Source: Dissophora ornata (taxonomy: Eukaryota; Mortierellomycota; Mortierellomycetes; Mortierellales; Mortierellaceae). Taken from it: 49,169 nucleotides of DNA. The DNA is taken from NCBI GenBank assembly GCA_025201705.1, contig MU616723.1, forward strand, positions 1 to 49,169, read 5' to 3'. The translations under genes and the position numbers were made by a program. The notes below the pieces were generated by a model, which searched no databases, was not told the DNA's origin, and saw only the letters and a list, made by a program, of their open reading frames with translations. Positions 8,048-20,200 of the stretch are shown in pieces (within the stretch, counting starts at the first letter, position 1; each line of letters opens with the position of its first letter).

Positions 8048-11000
8048 TTATTGACGGGGCCTGGGTGACTCCTCTGCAGCTCCGCGCTGCTTCAGCAACT
8101 GTTGGTTCAACCGACTTAGTTCTTTCACATCCTGCACAGATAAATCCTTCAAAGTGAGTTCGTCCGGCAGAGATCTCCAATGCAACCGAACGCACCATTT
8201 GTTGCCCTCATCCATGACTCGCCACAGCCGAATTATCCTGTCAGTACCTCCAGTCACCAAATAATTCCCGTCAGAGACCGTTTTCCATGCAACACTGTGG
8301 ACCGGACCGTGATTTTGAATCACTGCACGACACTGACCCGATGCAACGTCCCACAACCGTACTGTTGCATCCAAGCTGCCAGACGCAATCTGATCACCAT
8401 TTGGTGAATACGCGACGCAAGAAACATGTTTACTATGACCTTTCAGGCGGTGGATGTGCCCCCCAGCAGGACTCCACAGCCACACTGTTTCACCAAAGCA
8501 AAAAGATACGTTCTGACTGCCATTTGGTGAATATGCAACGCTCCAAACTCGGTATTTTTCGTTGTCCAATTTGTAGCAAAGATTCCCAGTTTTAACATCC
8601 CAAATCTGCACTGTGTAGTCATCACTACCAGACGCAATCTGATCGCCGTTTGGCGAATACACGATGCAAGAAACCAGGTCTTTGTGACCTTCCAAAATAT
8701 GGCGACATTCTCCGGTTTCAACATCCCACAGCCGCACCGTCCTGTCCGAACTTCCAGACGCAATCTGAATGCCGCTTGGCGAGTATACAACGACCGAAAC
8801 ACCATCGTTATGGCCGGTCAAGGTGTGGCGACATTCTCCTGTTACGACATTCCACAACCGCACTGACGAGTCCCAACTGCCAGACGCAACCTGGTCACCT
8901 TTTGGTGAATATGCGACGCTCCTAACACTAGCAGTATGGCCCTTTAGGATGAGGCGGCAATCTCCTGTTTCCGAGTCCCACAGCCGCACCATATTGTCAT
9001 AGCTGCCAGACGCAATCAAGTCTCCTTTCGGTGAATATGCGACGCTTCGGACCCAGTCGCTATGGCCTCTCAAGATGTGGCGGCAATCTCCAGTCTCAGC
9101 ATCCCATAGACGCACTGTCATATCCCTACTGCCAGACGCAATCTGGTCACCTTTTGGCGAATACATGACGCTCCAAACACAGTCATTATGGTTGATGAAT
9201 GCGTGATGGCTAGGTCTTGTTCCAACGTCCCATAGTCGCACTGTGCAGTCCATACTGCCAGATGCAATCTGATCGCCGTCTGGCGAATACATGACGCTCT
9301 GAACACCCTTGGTATGGCCACTCAAGGTGTGGCGACATTCTCTGGTTTCAATGTCCCACAGCCGCACTGTCATGTCCAAACTACCAGATGCAATCTGGTC
9401 GCCTTTTGGTGAATACGCGACACTAGAAACCGTGTCTCCATGGCCGCTCAAGATGCGACAAACTCCAGTTTCAATGTCCCAAAGCCGCACTGTCTTGTCC
9501 TGGCTACCAGACGCAATCTGACCGCCTTTTGGTGAATATGCAACGCTACAGACAGGGCCACTATGGTCGGTCAAGGTGTGGCGACAATCCCCCGTTATAA
9601 TATCCCAAAGCCGTACTGTCTTGTCATTGCTGCCTGATGCAATCTGATCCCCATTTGGCGAATACACGACGCTGGAAACCAGGTCGTCATGGCCCTTCAA
9701 GATGTGGCTACAATCTCCAGTTCTAACGTCCCAGAGTCTCACTGTCTTGTCATTACTACCAGATGCAATCTGGTCTCCTTTCGGCGAATACACGACGCTC
9801 CGAACCTCGTCAGTATGGCCACGCATCGTGTGGCGATAATTCCCTGCTGCAATATCCCATAGCCGCACTATCTTGTCCCTACTACCCGATGCAATATGAT
9901 CGCCCTTTAGCGAATACGCGACACTTCGAGCGCCGCAGCTGTGATTGCTTAGTGTCATCGTACTTTCCCAGTTTGACGTCGCATAGATACTGATGTTGCC
10001 ACGACTAAGACCAACCGTGAATGTTTTGCCGTCTGGTGAATATACGCCGGACTGCACTTCACTTTCTAGTTTGAGAAATGGCAATTCGCCAAACTGTACG
10101 CCATCCATCTGCGCACTACTTAAATCGGCTCCACGTAGTGACACATTGCGAAGAATGACCTCTCTCAAATCTGCTCCTTGCAGCTGAGCAGATTCGAATG
10201 TTCCATGACTCAGATCTGCCCCTGGGATTTGTATTCCTTGTAAATCAGTTCCATTGAATTGGGTCCCTGCTCTAACCAATATCGTAATCGCATTGGCTGC
10301 TGCCTGGCTCACAACAGTCTTGAGCTCCGTCTTTTCTGTTTTCGATTGCTCAATGATTGCCAGTAGTTGTTCCTTGAATACTGGCTCCTGTTGCACACGC
10401 TCTACCAAGAATCGCAGAACCGACGGCTCTCCTACATAGCTTTTCCGCCCCAAAGGTGACTTGAGCACCTCTTGTTCAACCTTGACGGCCAACTCATCAC
10501 TTCTCCCCTCCCGCGGCTCAAATACAGCACGCGCCAGACTGTATTCAAGAATTGAGCGATGTAAGAAGCGGTGTTGGTGGCCGGTGCGGCTCAAAGGACA
10601 GGCCTCGCGCAAAAGATTCTTCTCGCTTTCCTGACCGAAGAATTCGTCCTTCCAAGTCCCTTTATCCTGAAGACTGAAATAATCAACCACCGAATTACCC
10701 GTTTGATTCTCGTAAATTGCGGCCGATAGGTGTTTCAAGAACGCAATTCCTTTCTTTGTGAAACCCTCGTCGAGCAAGCTCTTCAACGCTATCTGTTCTT
10801 GGTCGCTCACTTTTTTTCTCTCGAGAAGTCGTAATTCGCCGCGCTTAAGCCATAGCTCCACGAATTGGTCGTACAGTTCAACTCGAGTGACACGGGCCGT
10901 CGGCAGGCTTTTCCCTAAATTCATCGTGCGTGGCAATACCTCCAACGACAGTGCTAACAGAAATGGGTTCGCCACCAGACCTTTCAGGCCAGGAATCCGA

Positions 11001-13809
11001 TCAAGTGCCTCCAAGTAATCAGAGTCCTGCCACTGCAGATCCTTCGCAGACACAAATTGCCTGACGTATTCCTGAATCTGGTCCATAGAGAACGGTGCTA
11101 TGGCTGCCTCCTGAAACAGAGATAGATTTGATTGGCGATTGCGATCTACTGGTTGGAAGCGATCCCGATAGTCAGGACCGAGGTATTCGCTACGGCAACT
11201 GATCACCATTTGGGCACTCCATCCTTCTTCCTGATTTAATTGGTTGCTCACGTACAAGTTGAGCACCTGTTGACTCTCATCGTATCCATCGCAAATCAAA
11301 ATGAACTTGCGATAGCCCTTCAGCTCTCGGATTTGATCCTCCGCGATTCCATATTTCCGCAGTTGTTTCGCAATCAGGTCGTCTTCAGGATTAGGGATTG
11401 CTGCCAAGGTGATAAAGAGCGGAATCCGATCTTCCTTACCCTTGTAGATCTTCCATAGATCATACTCGAGTTCTCGGTTAAAGGTAGATTTTCCCGCTCC
11501 AGAATCGCCTAGCAGCAGAAATACCTTCCGCTCGCTGTCCAGGAACTCCTTGACTTTCTCCATCAAAGGGAAAAGTGCATCGTCTCGGGCTTGTAGGTTC
11601 GCCTTAGCCTGTGGAGAAATATATACCGCTTCGTCTCTGCCTTCCAACCGTCGCTCTTTTAGCCGGTGCAAACTGCCTTCAACATCTATCTCGTGTTGGA
11701 CGCGGTTGAGGAGGGATGAAGCCTTCAGTAAAGGTAAGACCACCTTCAATGGATATGGACCTGGTCCCGCCTCTCGACAACCTCGATAAAGTGCTTGTTT
11801 CTTGGCATCTCCATTCTTTTCTAGTTCTTCCAGAAGTGTCTTGGCAGCTATAACGTATATATCATCGATCATGTTAATATTTGCTTATATGCAACTAATT
11901 TTGAGTAGCCATCGATGCCATACATCACCCTCTCTCTAATACCTTGCACTGAACGTTCAGACGTACCAGCCAACTGCATAAGAATATCGAGGATATATTG
12001 TTTAATGTGAGCATGTTGGCCCCAGACTGCATCGTTTTGATACATCTCTCCTAGAAATGCAACGGCGCTGTTGCGAGAGTCGTCATCGCATTCTGCATTG
12101 GCCGCAAGTTCCCCTAGCCGTTGGCATATTCCCCACTGAAACGCTGGATCCCCGCGGCAAGGCGCTTTACAGACCAACGTCTTGAAATCAACGAGTTGAC
12201 CGTTTTGAAGCAAGATATCTGCACCACGCAATGCTTGGTACCAGGCGTGTTTGCGACTGAAGACGAGGCCTTCTTTAAGACAGTCTACAAACTGTTTCCC
12301 GCTTTTAGTCAGTGAGTTGACGTCATCGTACGCAGTTTTGACCAGTGTGAACACTTGTGATACTCCGGCCAGTCCTTCATGAATATGGCCCAAGCTTTTT
12401 ACAAAGCCATTGAGATCTAGAGCTTTCACCGCGCTAACCAGTCCTGCAACACCCTTGACCACTTTTCCTGTACGCCGCTGTGTGGTTTTCCATGGCGTTT
12501 CATTATCAGGGACATACAGCAAAGCTTGAGATGCATATGCGGCTTGGTAGACCAAGTGCGGATCAGTGTTGCCTTCTAGCCCATGCAAATGCGCAGAGAG
12601 AGGTGCATGGAGTGTTTCGCGATCTAGACCTTTGACGTTGGTATCGGCCATGGCATCCAAGACGTGTGACACTGTCAGTGTTAATTGGTAGACATAATCT
12701 GACGATTGCTTGTGAGTGTCTTTTAGGCGTGTGCTTATGAGTTTCAGGATTTTGACCAGATTATCAGCGTTGAGATGGCCTGGGAGAGCATGATGCACCA
12801 GTTGTGCGAGTCCTTCGAGTAGATTGAAATCAAGCATTTCGGATTGCTCAATACCATGGAAAAGCCGTTGGAGTAATTGTTGAAGACCGTCCTTCTCGAG
12901 AACCGGGACTAGACACACAACCTCCGCAACAGCCTTCGCATCCTTGAATTCCTCGCGAACGAATTCTCTGAGCAACTCGACTGCCAGCGTCTTCAACCTC
13001 TCCTGCCCATACGTGCTATATTCCATGACCTTCAGCCAGTCGAGCTCGGTCTGGTTGAACTCATTATCGGGTACCTGTGAAGATCTCAAAAGATCGAGGC
13101 AGTAAACGAGCTGAGAGATACTCTCGACACGCTCCTCGCTTCCCGGTAATTTGTAGATGCCAAGAGGCTGGTCCATATCCTTTGCGAAAATATGTGAAGG
13201 GATAAGTGTAATGTCGCGGCTTGGGCTGTCCTCGATCGGAAGATGAGGCAAAGGGGGTAATGGGCGATCAGCAAGCAGATCAGCAGCGGGACCAGCAACA
13301 GAGGGTTTGGGACCCGCAACTGGAGGCGATTCGACCCCGCCATGGCGATAGGACGACTGATCTCTCTCCTGAGGTTGCCTACTGCAATGTAGTGAGCATA
13401 CATGACCAAAAGTTAGATATTCATTGATGTCCATTCCTTCACGTTTATAAGCAGCGTTATTGAATGGGTCATTAAGAAAATGATCATCGCTTACTTACAT
13501 CCATTTTTCTCCTTTCGTTTTGCTGTCTTGGGCCTTGTCTCCATGCTTCAAGCTGTCCAGCAGATGGCCAAGCTCGAAGTAGGCGTCAGCAATCCCATTA
13601 CACAGTGTTCGATCTTCAGCACGCGAGGAAGACATAAGAGTCTCCCGCACGGAGTTTTTGATGCGGGATAAGGCTTCTTCTGCATGCTCACAATGTGTCG
13701 GAGCCGTTTCGGAATTTGCTTTCCGTGCCTTCTCCAAATGGCCATTGGCAACTTCCAGCGCCTTCTGTGACTCGAGCGCTCCTAGCCACGATTTGAATTG
13801 GCTGAGCAT
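8048..13809 (-). CDS. NLR-like NACHT-pentapeptide-WD40 repeat protein
   Basis: Three exons, 13809-13499, 13381-11943 and 11847-8048, give 1849 residues. Residues 1-100 are helical with a TPR-like FELGHLLDSL..GDKAQDS element. A proline-rich linker follows, then a large helical region (about 150-680). The NACHT ATPase has Walker A GDSGAGKST (697-705) and Walker B ICDGYDE (768-774). Pentapeptide-like repeats (GADLxxxxF/L, about 1110-1175) precede 15 WD40 units (about 1175-1790) and a basic tail. This is a STAND/NLR architecture: ligand binding by the WD40 propeller would drive nucleotide-dependent oligomerisation, as in fungal heterokaryon-incompatibility and self/non-self recognition proteins. 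The 95-nt intron 11848-11942 is needed to join two long frames that overlap by four nucleotides; it starts GTATTAG, has TTAAC 28 nt before TATAG, and keeps phase. The function (immunity, incompatibility) is inferred from architecture; the N-terminal effector is unassigned. Confidence 0.85.
8200..10075 (-). repeat. Tandem 126-bp coding repeats (WD40 array)
   Basis: Within the NLR-like gene, a 126-bp unit recurs with high nucleotide similarity; a landmark equivalent to GCCAGACGCAATCTG returns about every 126 bp from 8384 to 9889 (one unit is a codon shorter). Each unit encodes a 42-residue WD40 repeat of the form GHxxxVxSVxYSPKGDQIASGSxDxTVRLWD. The middle units are the most alike. The two outermost units and the one at about 8460-8600 are diverged. 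The similarity suggests recent amplification or gene conversion, so repeat number may vary between strains. Confidence 0.9.
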
Positions 13810-14639
13810 GTCGATTTCTGATCGTCCACTAAGTTGCGTTTGTATTTGAAAAGATTGGTGGCATGATTAGCGACTCTTGTTGTCAGTGGACTTGCTGGAG
13901 TATCCAGTGATCGCGCTTGCAGTTAGTGGGTATGGTTGCAAGACGAGGAGGCGCAGTGAAGGATGTGATGCTTGTTACCAAAGAGTTGCTGCTCAACTGT
14001 GCTTGATCAGATCGAGTAGAGAGACAGACGCCAAAGACGGGGAGAAGGTAGTGAAGGAGGAACCTGAGAGAAACCTGATTTATTGAGTCGTGGATGTAAC
14101 TGAGAAGAGGAAAGTGGGAAAGAGAATGAAGGAGGTATTTTTCGTTGTTGGGTCACTGCTCTTGTACATGTAGCCCTGAGCAACAATTTATCTTCCCATT
14201 GCCTTTTGCCCTCGGGCATAGCTGGGAGAGGCGGGAGTAAGCGCGGAACGAAAAGGGAATACAGCATGTCTGACACGCTTTGATCAGGGGGGGCAAACAC
14301 AGTCAACATAATGCTCTCAGTTTGATATGCAGCGATGTAGACGAGAGACGATTGGCATGTAGGCCGCTACTTTGGTGACGGTAAACAGGTCTTCAGAACC
14401 CCGTGTGATAACTCACGCAGTTTCGACGCGATCGACTTTGCACGCAAGCTCGCGGGTGTCTCTGACGCCATGTCTTCCGGGAAACCGACAAGCGAGAATG
14501 ACAGGGGCCTATCAGTCCTTGTGATCAGTGAACGAGAACCGCCAAAGTATGAAATGCAAAACGCGCGAATGTCGGGTTTTCATTCATTCCTTCTTTTATG
14601 GACATGTTTGATATTAGGGGTGGGCTTTTATTATTATCA
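13810..14639. other. NLR promoter and ACP 3' flank
   Basis: Intergenic DNA upstream of the NLR-like gene. Small frames on both strands have no recognisable product. A TTTATT at 14627-14632 is an AATAAA on the - strand just past the ACP stop codon and is the likely ACP polyadenylation signal. No repeat or RNA gene was seen. Confidence 0.4.
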
Positions 14640-15101
14640 TCATTCTTTCAAAGACCGAGCCTGAGCTTTGTTGATAATATCGGCAATATCCTCGAGCGTC
14701 TCTGCTTTATCTACAGCCTCAATGGGGATATCAATGGATTCGAGTTCGCGTTCGATCCTGTCCAGCAATTGGTAGGTTTTGAAAATGTCCATGCCAAGAT
14801 CCGACTTCATGTGGCTCTTGAGCGTAATCTTCTCACGGTCTGCTGGCTCGTTGATCTGCATCAATTCCGCCACGGTCTTGATGACGAGGCCCTGGATATC
14901 GGAAGAGGAAGAGGTAGGAGACGAAGAATATGCGCGAATTGATGAATGGGCCCTGATGGCCCCGTCGTTGTCTTTGATAGCCGAGGCAAGCGAAACGGGG
15001 AACCGCCTGGCGAGGGCGATCGAAGGGGCGGAGAGTGAATGCACGTTGCGGGCAGCGACGCGGCAGATCGCCGCCGTGGATGATTGAGCGAGACGGAGCA
15101 T
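14640..15101 (-). CDS. Mitochondrial acyl-carrier-like protein without the pantetheine serine
   Basis: A single exon of 153 residues. Residues 1 to about 60 are rich in Arg, Ser and Ala with no acidic residue until about 43, which fits a mitochondrial presequence. The rest follows the acyl carrier fold: IQGLVIKTVAELMQI (helix I), SDLGMD (loop), IFKTYQLLDRIERELE (helix II), IPIEAVDKAETLEDIADII (helices III-IV). In a normal ACP the DSL motif carries the serine that receives 4'-phosphopantetheine; here the aligned residues are D-I-F. Unless another serine is used, this product cannot be a holo-ACP. A structural subunit, for example a complex I or LYR-partner paralogue, is one possibility. It is head-to-head with the GT31-like gene, 294 bp apart. 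The family call is good; the role is open. Confidence 0.8.
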   Translation of the reverse strand: MLRLAQSSTAAICRVAARNVHSLSAPSIALARRFPVSLASAIKDNDGAIRAHSSIRAYSSSPTSSSSDIQGLVIKTVAELMQINEPADREKITLKSHMKSDLGMDIFKTYQLLDRIERELESIDIPIEAVDKAETLEDIADIINKAQARSLKE

Positions 15102-15395
15102 TGGGTTGATGAGAACGACAAAGAGGGAAGGAAGCGAGTGATCGGGCGATCAGCGATCAGCTTACTCGCGTGGCGACTTGGTGAATCACGTTATTTCGTG
15201 GGTATGGATGGACTGCTCGTCAAATAGGCAATCTTGAACCCTGTGCCTGTGGCTCTTTGATCAACTCGATTCCATCTTTCATCATTTCGAAATCCCTTAC
15301 CCTTCGCTGACCCCTCGCATTCGGCTGAAACAGCAGCAGGGCCACATCTCACGCTCGACCTCGCCTGGAAAAGCAAAGCTTGCTATACTCTTCCA
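15102..15395. promoter_or_regulatory. Divergent promoter between the ACP-like and GT31-like genes
   Basis: The starts at 15101 (-) and 15396 (+) are separated by 294 bp, so both promoters lie in this stretch. No TATA box is evident. Repeated GATCAG/CGATCA elements occur at about 15140-15165. Confidence 0.5.
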
Positions 15396-17051
15396 ATGAT
15401 TCACTCTACATCAAAGGCCGTGCGGGTCTTTGCAGTGGTCTTTGCTGGACTCTTGACCGTCTTTCTCTACAAGACCATCTTTCATCGCTCACCACCCAAC
15501 CACCGTCCCACCAGACTTCGGTAACGATCCTCTCTTAATATCCCTCCATCTTAATTCATTCAACTGCAGCAGTAGGAACCAATTTCTCATCTGGTTTTCT
15601 TTGTCAATTGTCAAACGACTAGTGTTGATGAGCCTGTGGTAGTCATCTTGGTTCATCCCTCGCCATCCCTCAACAAGGCCGCCAACTTTGAACTCAAGCG
15701 AGTTATTGCCAGGACATGGGCCAAGGACGTTGAGGATTTTGGAGCAAGTGTCTTCTTTGTGGGAGAGCACGATGGCGAGACTGTGATGCGAAGACCGAGC
15801 GAGTTCCAGGGTCGCGCCCAGTCCCTGTCACCTCGATTCGGACAAGGATCCCTTCTGGCAAAGGCCCATGCAGGCGGTGGCGCTGGAGGCGCTGGGGCCG
15901 GTGGTGCGGCTGGTGAATCTGAATACTCAAAGGAAGAACCTATGCGAAAGATGTTGATCCCATCCGTGCTGGAGAACGGACAGACGGATGACCCCTCTGG
16001 ATTGTTGAAGGTGAATAAAACAGGAGTGCTGCCAATCAGACATGCAGGAGGGAGAGGGGTCCACTCCCAATGGCTTCCTTGGACTGACCCCCCTTTGCAA
16101 TTTTTTTGTTTGCCCTGCACATAGGCATTCCACTTCTTCTATAACAACACCAGCTTGCAAGCAGGACCAGCCCTTCGCACCTACTCATTCATTCTCAACA
16201 CCGACACCACTCACTACATCCATGTTGAGAACTTGGTCTCAACCCTGTTATCATCTCGACCCCGAAGACTCTTGACCATGAAGGACGATCTGGCCTTTTC
16301 GGGATCTGTCTCTGAGGCGTCTCGGTGTAGCGCCGAAGACCTTGGCGACAGAGCCGTACCCCAAAGCGAGAGTAGCAATGAGGATGCGAATGTCGCCGGC
16401 GGCTCCACTACGCCCGAACATGCACACTGGACTCTCTCCAGAACTCATGTTGTCTCGAAACAACTTGTAGCGATGATGGGGCCTCATTTGCATCAGTGTA
16501 TCAAGAACTCAGCTTCGACGCTGATGGACTCTGGAGAGGCGTTCCAGAGCTGTGTGAAGGAATGGGTGTCGAACCCACTATTCTGGAAGGATGGATACTG
16601 TGGTCGTCTGGCCGCACTCCGATACCAGGCTCCTGCACCAGGATCTACGTTGAGCTCGTGGGGATCGTCGTCGACAATGTCGTATGCTGACAGGAATGGT
16701 TCTCCACCCACACCTCAAGAGTTTGAGGAGTTTTACAGGATGAAGCAGCAGGAGCGGGAATTGCTGTTGCAGAAGGAGCAACAAGCAAGGGGAGCGGGAG
16801 GTGGAGCTGCGGCTGTGGATGCCGAGGAGCAGAACGAGGACAACTTGTTGTTTCCAAGAGATGAAAAGCGTGAGGAGAATGCGCGGCGGCTGCTCCAAGA
16901 GTTGACGTCGTCGTCGTCCTCAGGTTCTGGAGCGCGGTGGATTGTGGCATCGGGATTGACTCAGGCAGAGGATTTCACGCTTGTGTACCAGAGTCTTGCG
17001 GATCGTGAAGATGAGAAGGAAGAGTACTTAGAAGAACTCGATGAATACTAA
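15396..17051 (+). CDS. GT31-like (fringe/beta-1,3-glycosyltransferase-like) type II membrane protein
   Basis: Three exons, 15396-15520, 15623-16010 and 16125-17051, give 479 residues. A short N-terminus, one membrane segment (about 10-28, VRVFAVVFAGLLTVFLY) and a lumenal remainder are typical of a Golgi type II enzyme. The body resembles family GT31: VVVILVHPSPS...RVIARTWAKDV...FFVGEHDGE matches the usual start with the R..RTW signature. YSFILNTDTTHYIHVENLVSTL matches the 'D-D-D-x-[FY]-[IV]-x-x-x-N-L' metal-binding region in position, but the DxD triad is DTT here. VVSKQLVAMM...C...S.EAFQSCV resembles the C-terminal part. There is a Gly/Ala-rich insertion near 150 and an acidic Gln/Glu-rich tail. 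It may be inactive, or use another metal ligand. It converges on MON2, with 166 bp between stops. Confidence 0.55.
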
Positions 17052-17217
17052 GAGTGTGCTCATCCAGACAAGACATTCATATTTTTAAAATAATTATACC
17101 GTCAGCACTATTTATGCGAAGGAACGACATCTGTTGTCACTGCATTTACAGCTATTGTGGGGTGCTTCCATCTATTGTGGGGTGCTACTATCTATTCGAG
17201 CTATGGGGCTCAGCTCA

Positions 17218-20200
17218 TCACTTGGTAATTCCAATGGACCGTCCTGCAGTCTTAAGACATGCCTTGAGCAGCAGCAGCACTTCGGGGTCATGGCAAAACA
17301 TCGCATCTGTCAATGGCTCGTACAAGTGGAACAAATGTGCTGTCGTTCCAGCAAGAACTGTGCGCTTGATATCGTCTGTGTTTTAAAGAAAGAGGGAGGA
17401 AACAAAATGTTAGCAAGTCATAACGGTTGATACTAACATGATCAAGGAAAAGAGTAAGAGAGGTCCTTACCGATATCCTGCTGTTGTCGCTCATTATTGC
17501 CGGACCCGCCATCGGGCAAAAGAATCCCCGGAACCAACTGTAGCTCATTCAATCTCTGCAAGACCAATGAAATCTCCTGATGCCTCAATCTCGGGAACGG
17601 ACACTTGCCCAAAAGCGCCTGGTCCGTGCTGTAGGCATCCAGCAGAACATGGCACCTTTGCATCAGTACCGGTATTGCCATCTTTGCGGTCCTGATCTGC
17701 AACTCTTTCTCCACGGGACTTGCACCGCTATTGTTGCTACCATTTTGGCTACTGCCAGTGCTGTTGTTGCTAATACCGCCCACCCCGTTCAGACCACTAT
17801 TCTCCCTCAGTATTCCTGGCGCAGGTACTTCATGTCTTGATGAGGAGCACAAATCAAACAATATCTCGAGGCAAGCGAATGCGAACCGCTCCCGCCGCAC
17901 CGGGACCATCGTATTCGTAGTCGAATGCAACGTGATACCCAACCCCTGGATAATATCCAAATGACTCTCGTCCGCAGTTGCGGTTGCAGGCGATTTGATC
18001 TGGTGATGTCGTTGGTTATGAATATTAGGTGTCGAAGAATGCGTTGTTGAAGATGCTGGAGGGAACACTGCGGAAGACTCCAACATGGCAGGAGTCGACA
18101 TGATGTAAAGATTTGCAGCGTGGTCCAGGATCAGGACCAATTCTGACAAGGTCTCCTTGGGGACGCGATGGTATCCCATCCTGAAAAAGACTTTGGTCTT
18201 CAAGCTGTGGAGGTAGACTAAATCGAAGGACTCGTCCTGAGCCTGGTGTTTGAGAGACATTTCTGACAATGGAATAGGCCTATTTTTTGAAGCACACATA
18301 TTGGATGGGACTAAGAGGTGAGTGCCACGATGATGCTAAGATGCAGGAGCGTCGAGAATACGAAGGACCACTTACAATGCAGGGGCCATGGTTCCATTAC
18401 AAATCACAACCAACTCGCGCCAGATCTCAAAAAACGGTGCATCGGGGATGTCTACATAGGTCAAACAACCCAAGGCAGTAGTATTTTAGATAAATGCGCG
18501 TCTTGCATTACATCGATCATGAATTCAACAGACGCAGTCCCGCGTACCTTTCTCCAAGCTCTCCACAATGGACATGCAGTTTCTGATGGACTCCATAAAT
18601 GCCGCGGTGGCCGTCTTCCACAATGGAATATCCTCCAAATGCTTATAGGAAGGAGGGCAATTGTACCTCAGTCTCATAGCAACGCCAAGCGACTAAGATA
18701 AAATCGGTCATCAAAGCAACGGTCTGTTAGCTGACTAGGATGAGGCGCGAACGACCCATCAATCATCACCGTAAAAGGAAAGGTGCTTCGGAATATACCT
18801 TAAGGACTTTAGCATATACGCCATTTGCATAAATGCCTTTATCGCGCTGGAATTTGTCAAGCAAGGACGTGATCCTCGTCACCGTCGCCTTGCAAAGCGC
18901 GATATACGTCGGTCTCACAGGTCCAGCGCCATTCTGCGGCGTATTTGAGAGACCGCCACCGCCACCAGAACCAGTCTCGCCTTGGAAGGCTAGCAAGAAC
19001 TGATGCGCAAGCTGCTCCAACACCGCAGCTGGACCGCCCGGGATCATGCTCAAATTCAACAGCATATATGCATCATGAATCGAAACCTGCAATGGCGACA
19101 AGTAATCTATGTCGGGCCGATACACAGGACTGGCGTCAAACACCAATACTAGATACGCAACGTCCAAAAACGCGTGTAAATCCTTCAACTGAAATTTGTT
19201 GGCCAGGATTGGGTACAGCTGGTGCATGATGTTGATGAATTCCGTAAGTGTCTCCTGCGTAAACCTGGCGGTCATGGGTCGGCCTCGTGCATTGTAGTCC
19301 TCGCGCCGTGCGCCGAGGGAAGGCTCACGCCCTATCATCGCACAGCCAATCCTCTCCCAGATCAGCCATGCCGTGTCCCAGAGTTGAGCCAAGCGAGTCT
19401 CGCGTTCATCAGCGGTCAAGTCGCTCTTGGCTGTTGTGTAGTCATCTTTGACAGTAGGAACATTCATCATTGTTTGGATGCCCTTCAGTGCAGCAATGGC
19501 GACATCTGGTGACGAAAATAGCGAGGCCGTCTCAAGATACTCCATCAAGAACACCCACGCCTCCAAATAATCATCCAGCTTGATTAACTTCAACAAAAAT
19601 TTCTGGAAGACGTCTGCGAGACCATTATATAGCAGCACATGTGTCTCGTCCCATTGTTTGCTCGGCGAGTCATTACGCATCACGAACGCCCCTGTAGGAG
19701 CAGGCTCGGGCACTTCCTCAACCTTTCGACAAGACGCCACTTCGATCTCGTCCAATAGCGGCAATAGAATCTTCCAAACGCACTGTCTCCACGACCGCAT
19801 GTCCAGGCTCATCGCATTAATCTGGACTGTTCGGAATAATGTCTGGATGGCTCCGTTCCGGACCTCAGGACGCATATCCGAGCAAAGTGTTGAAATCTTG
19901 AAAAGAAGTAGCATCCAGAGTCCATTGAGGTTCTTGGATGAGAGTTCAGGGCCCGGGAATTCCAGCACAATATCTTCAACGATTCCCGGTCCAGCAGAGA
20001 CCATGTCAGACGCCTCTTTGTCCTCAGCAGACGGCCCGAGTTCCCGCAGACTCTTTTGAATGGAATCCGAGATATTCCAGAGCAGACCCACAGAGGTGAG
20101 AGAAATGTTAAGATCCTCCGTCTGGTAACCAAAGGCCGCCAAAGTATCGATACACAACTGAAGATTCTTTGCATTCAACGACGACAAAACGTCCGTGATC

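Noticed and set aside
8200..10075. Regularly spaced repeats suggesting a CRISPR-like or satellite array
   Set aside because: The 126-bp period is a run of in-frame WD40 codons within a large open frame.
11869..11872. ATGA overlap between two long frames, read as a dicistronic gene, reinitiation or programmed frameshift
   Set aside because: A 95-nt intron with good donor, branch site and acceptor joins the frames in phase and gives the expected family layout, so no recoding is needed.
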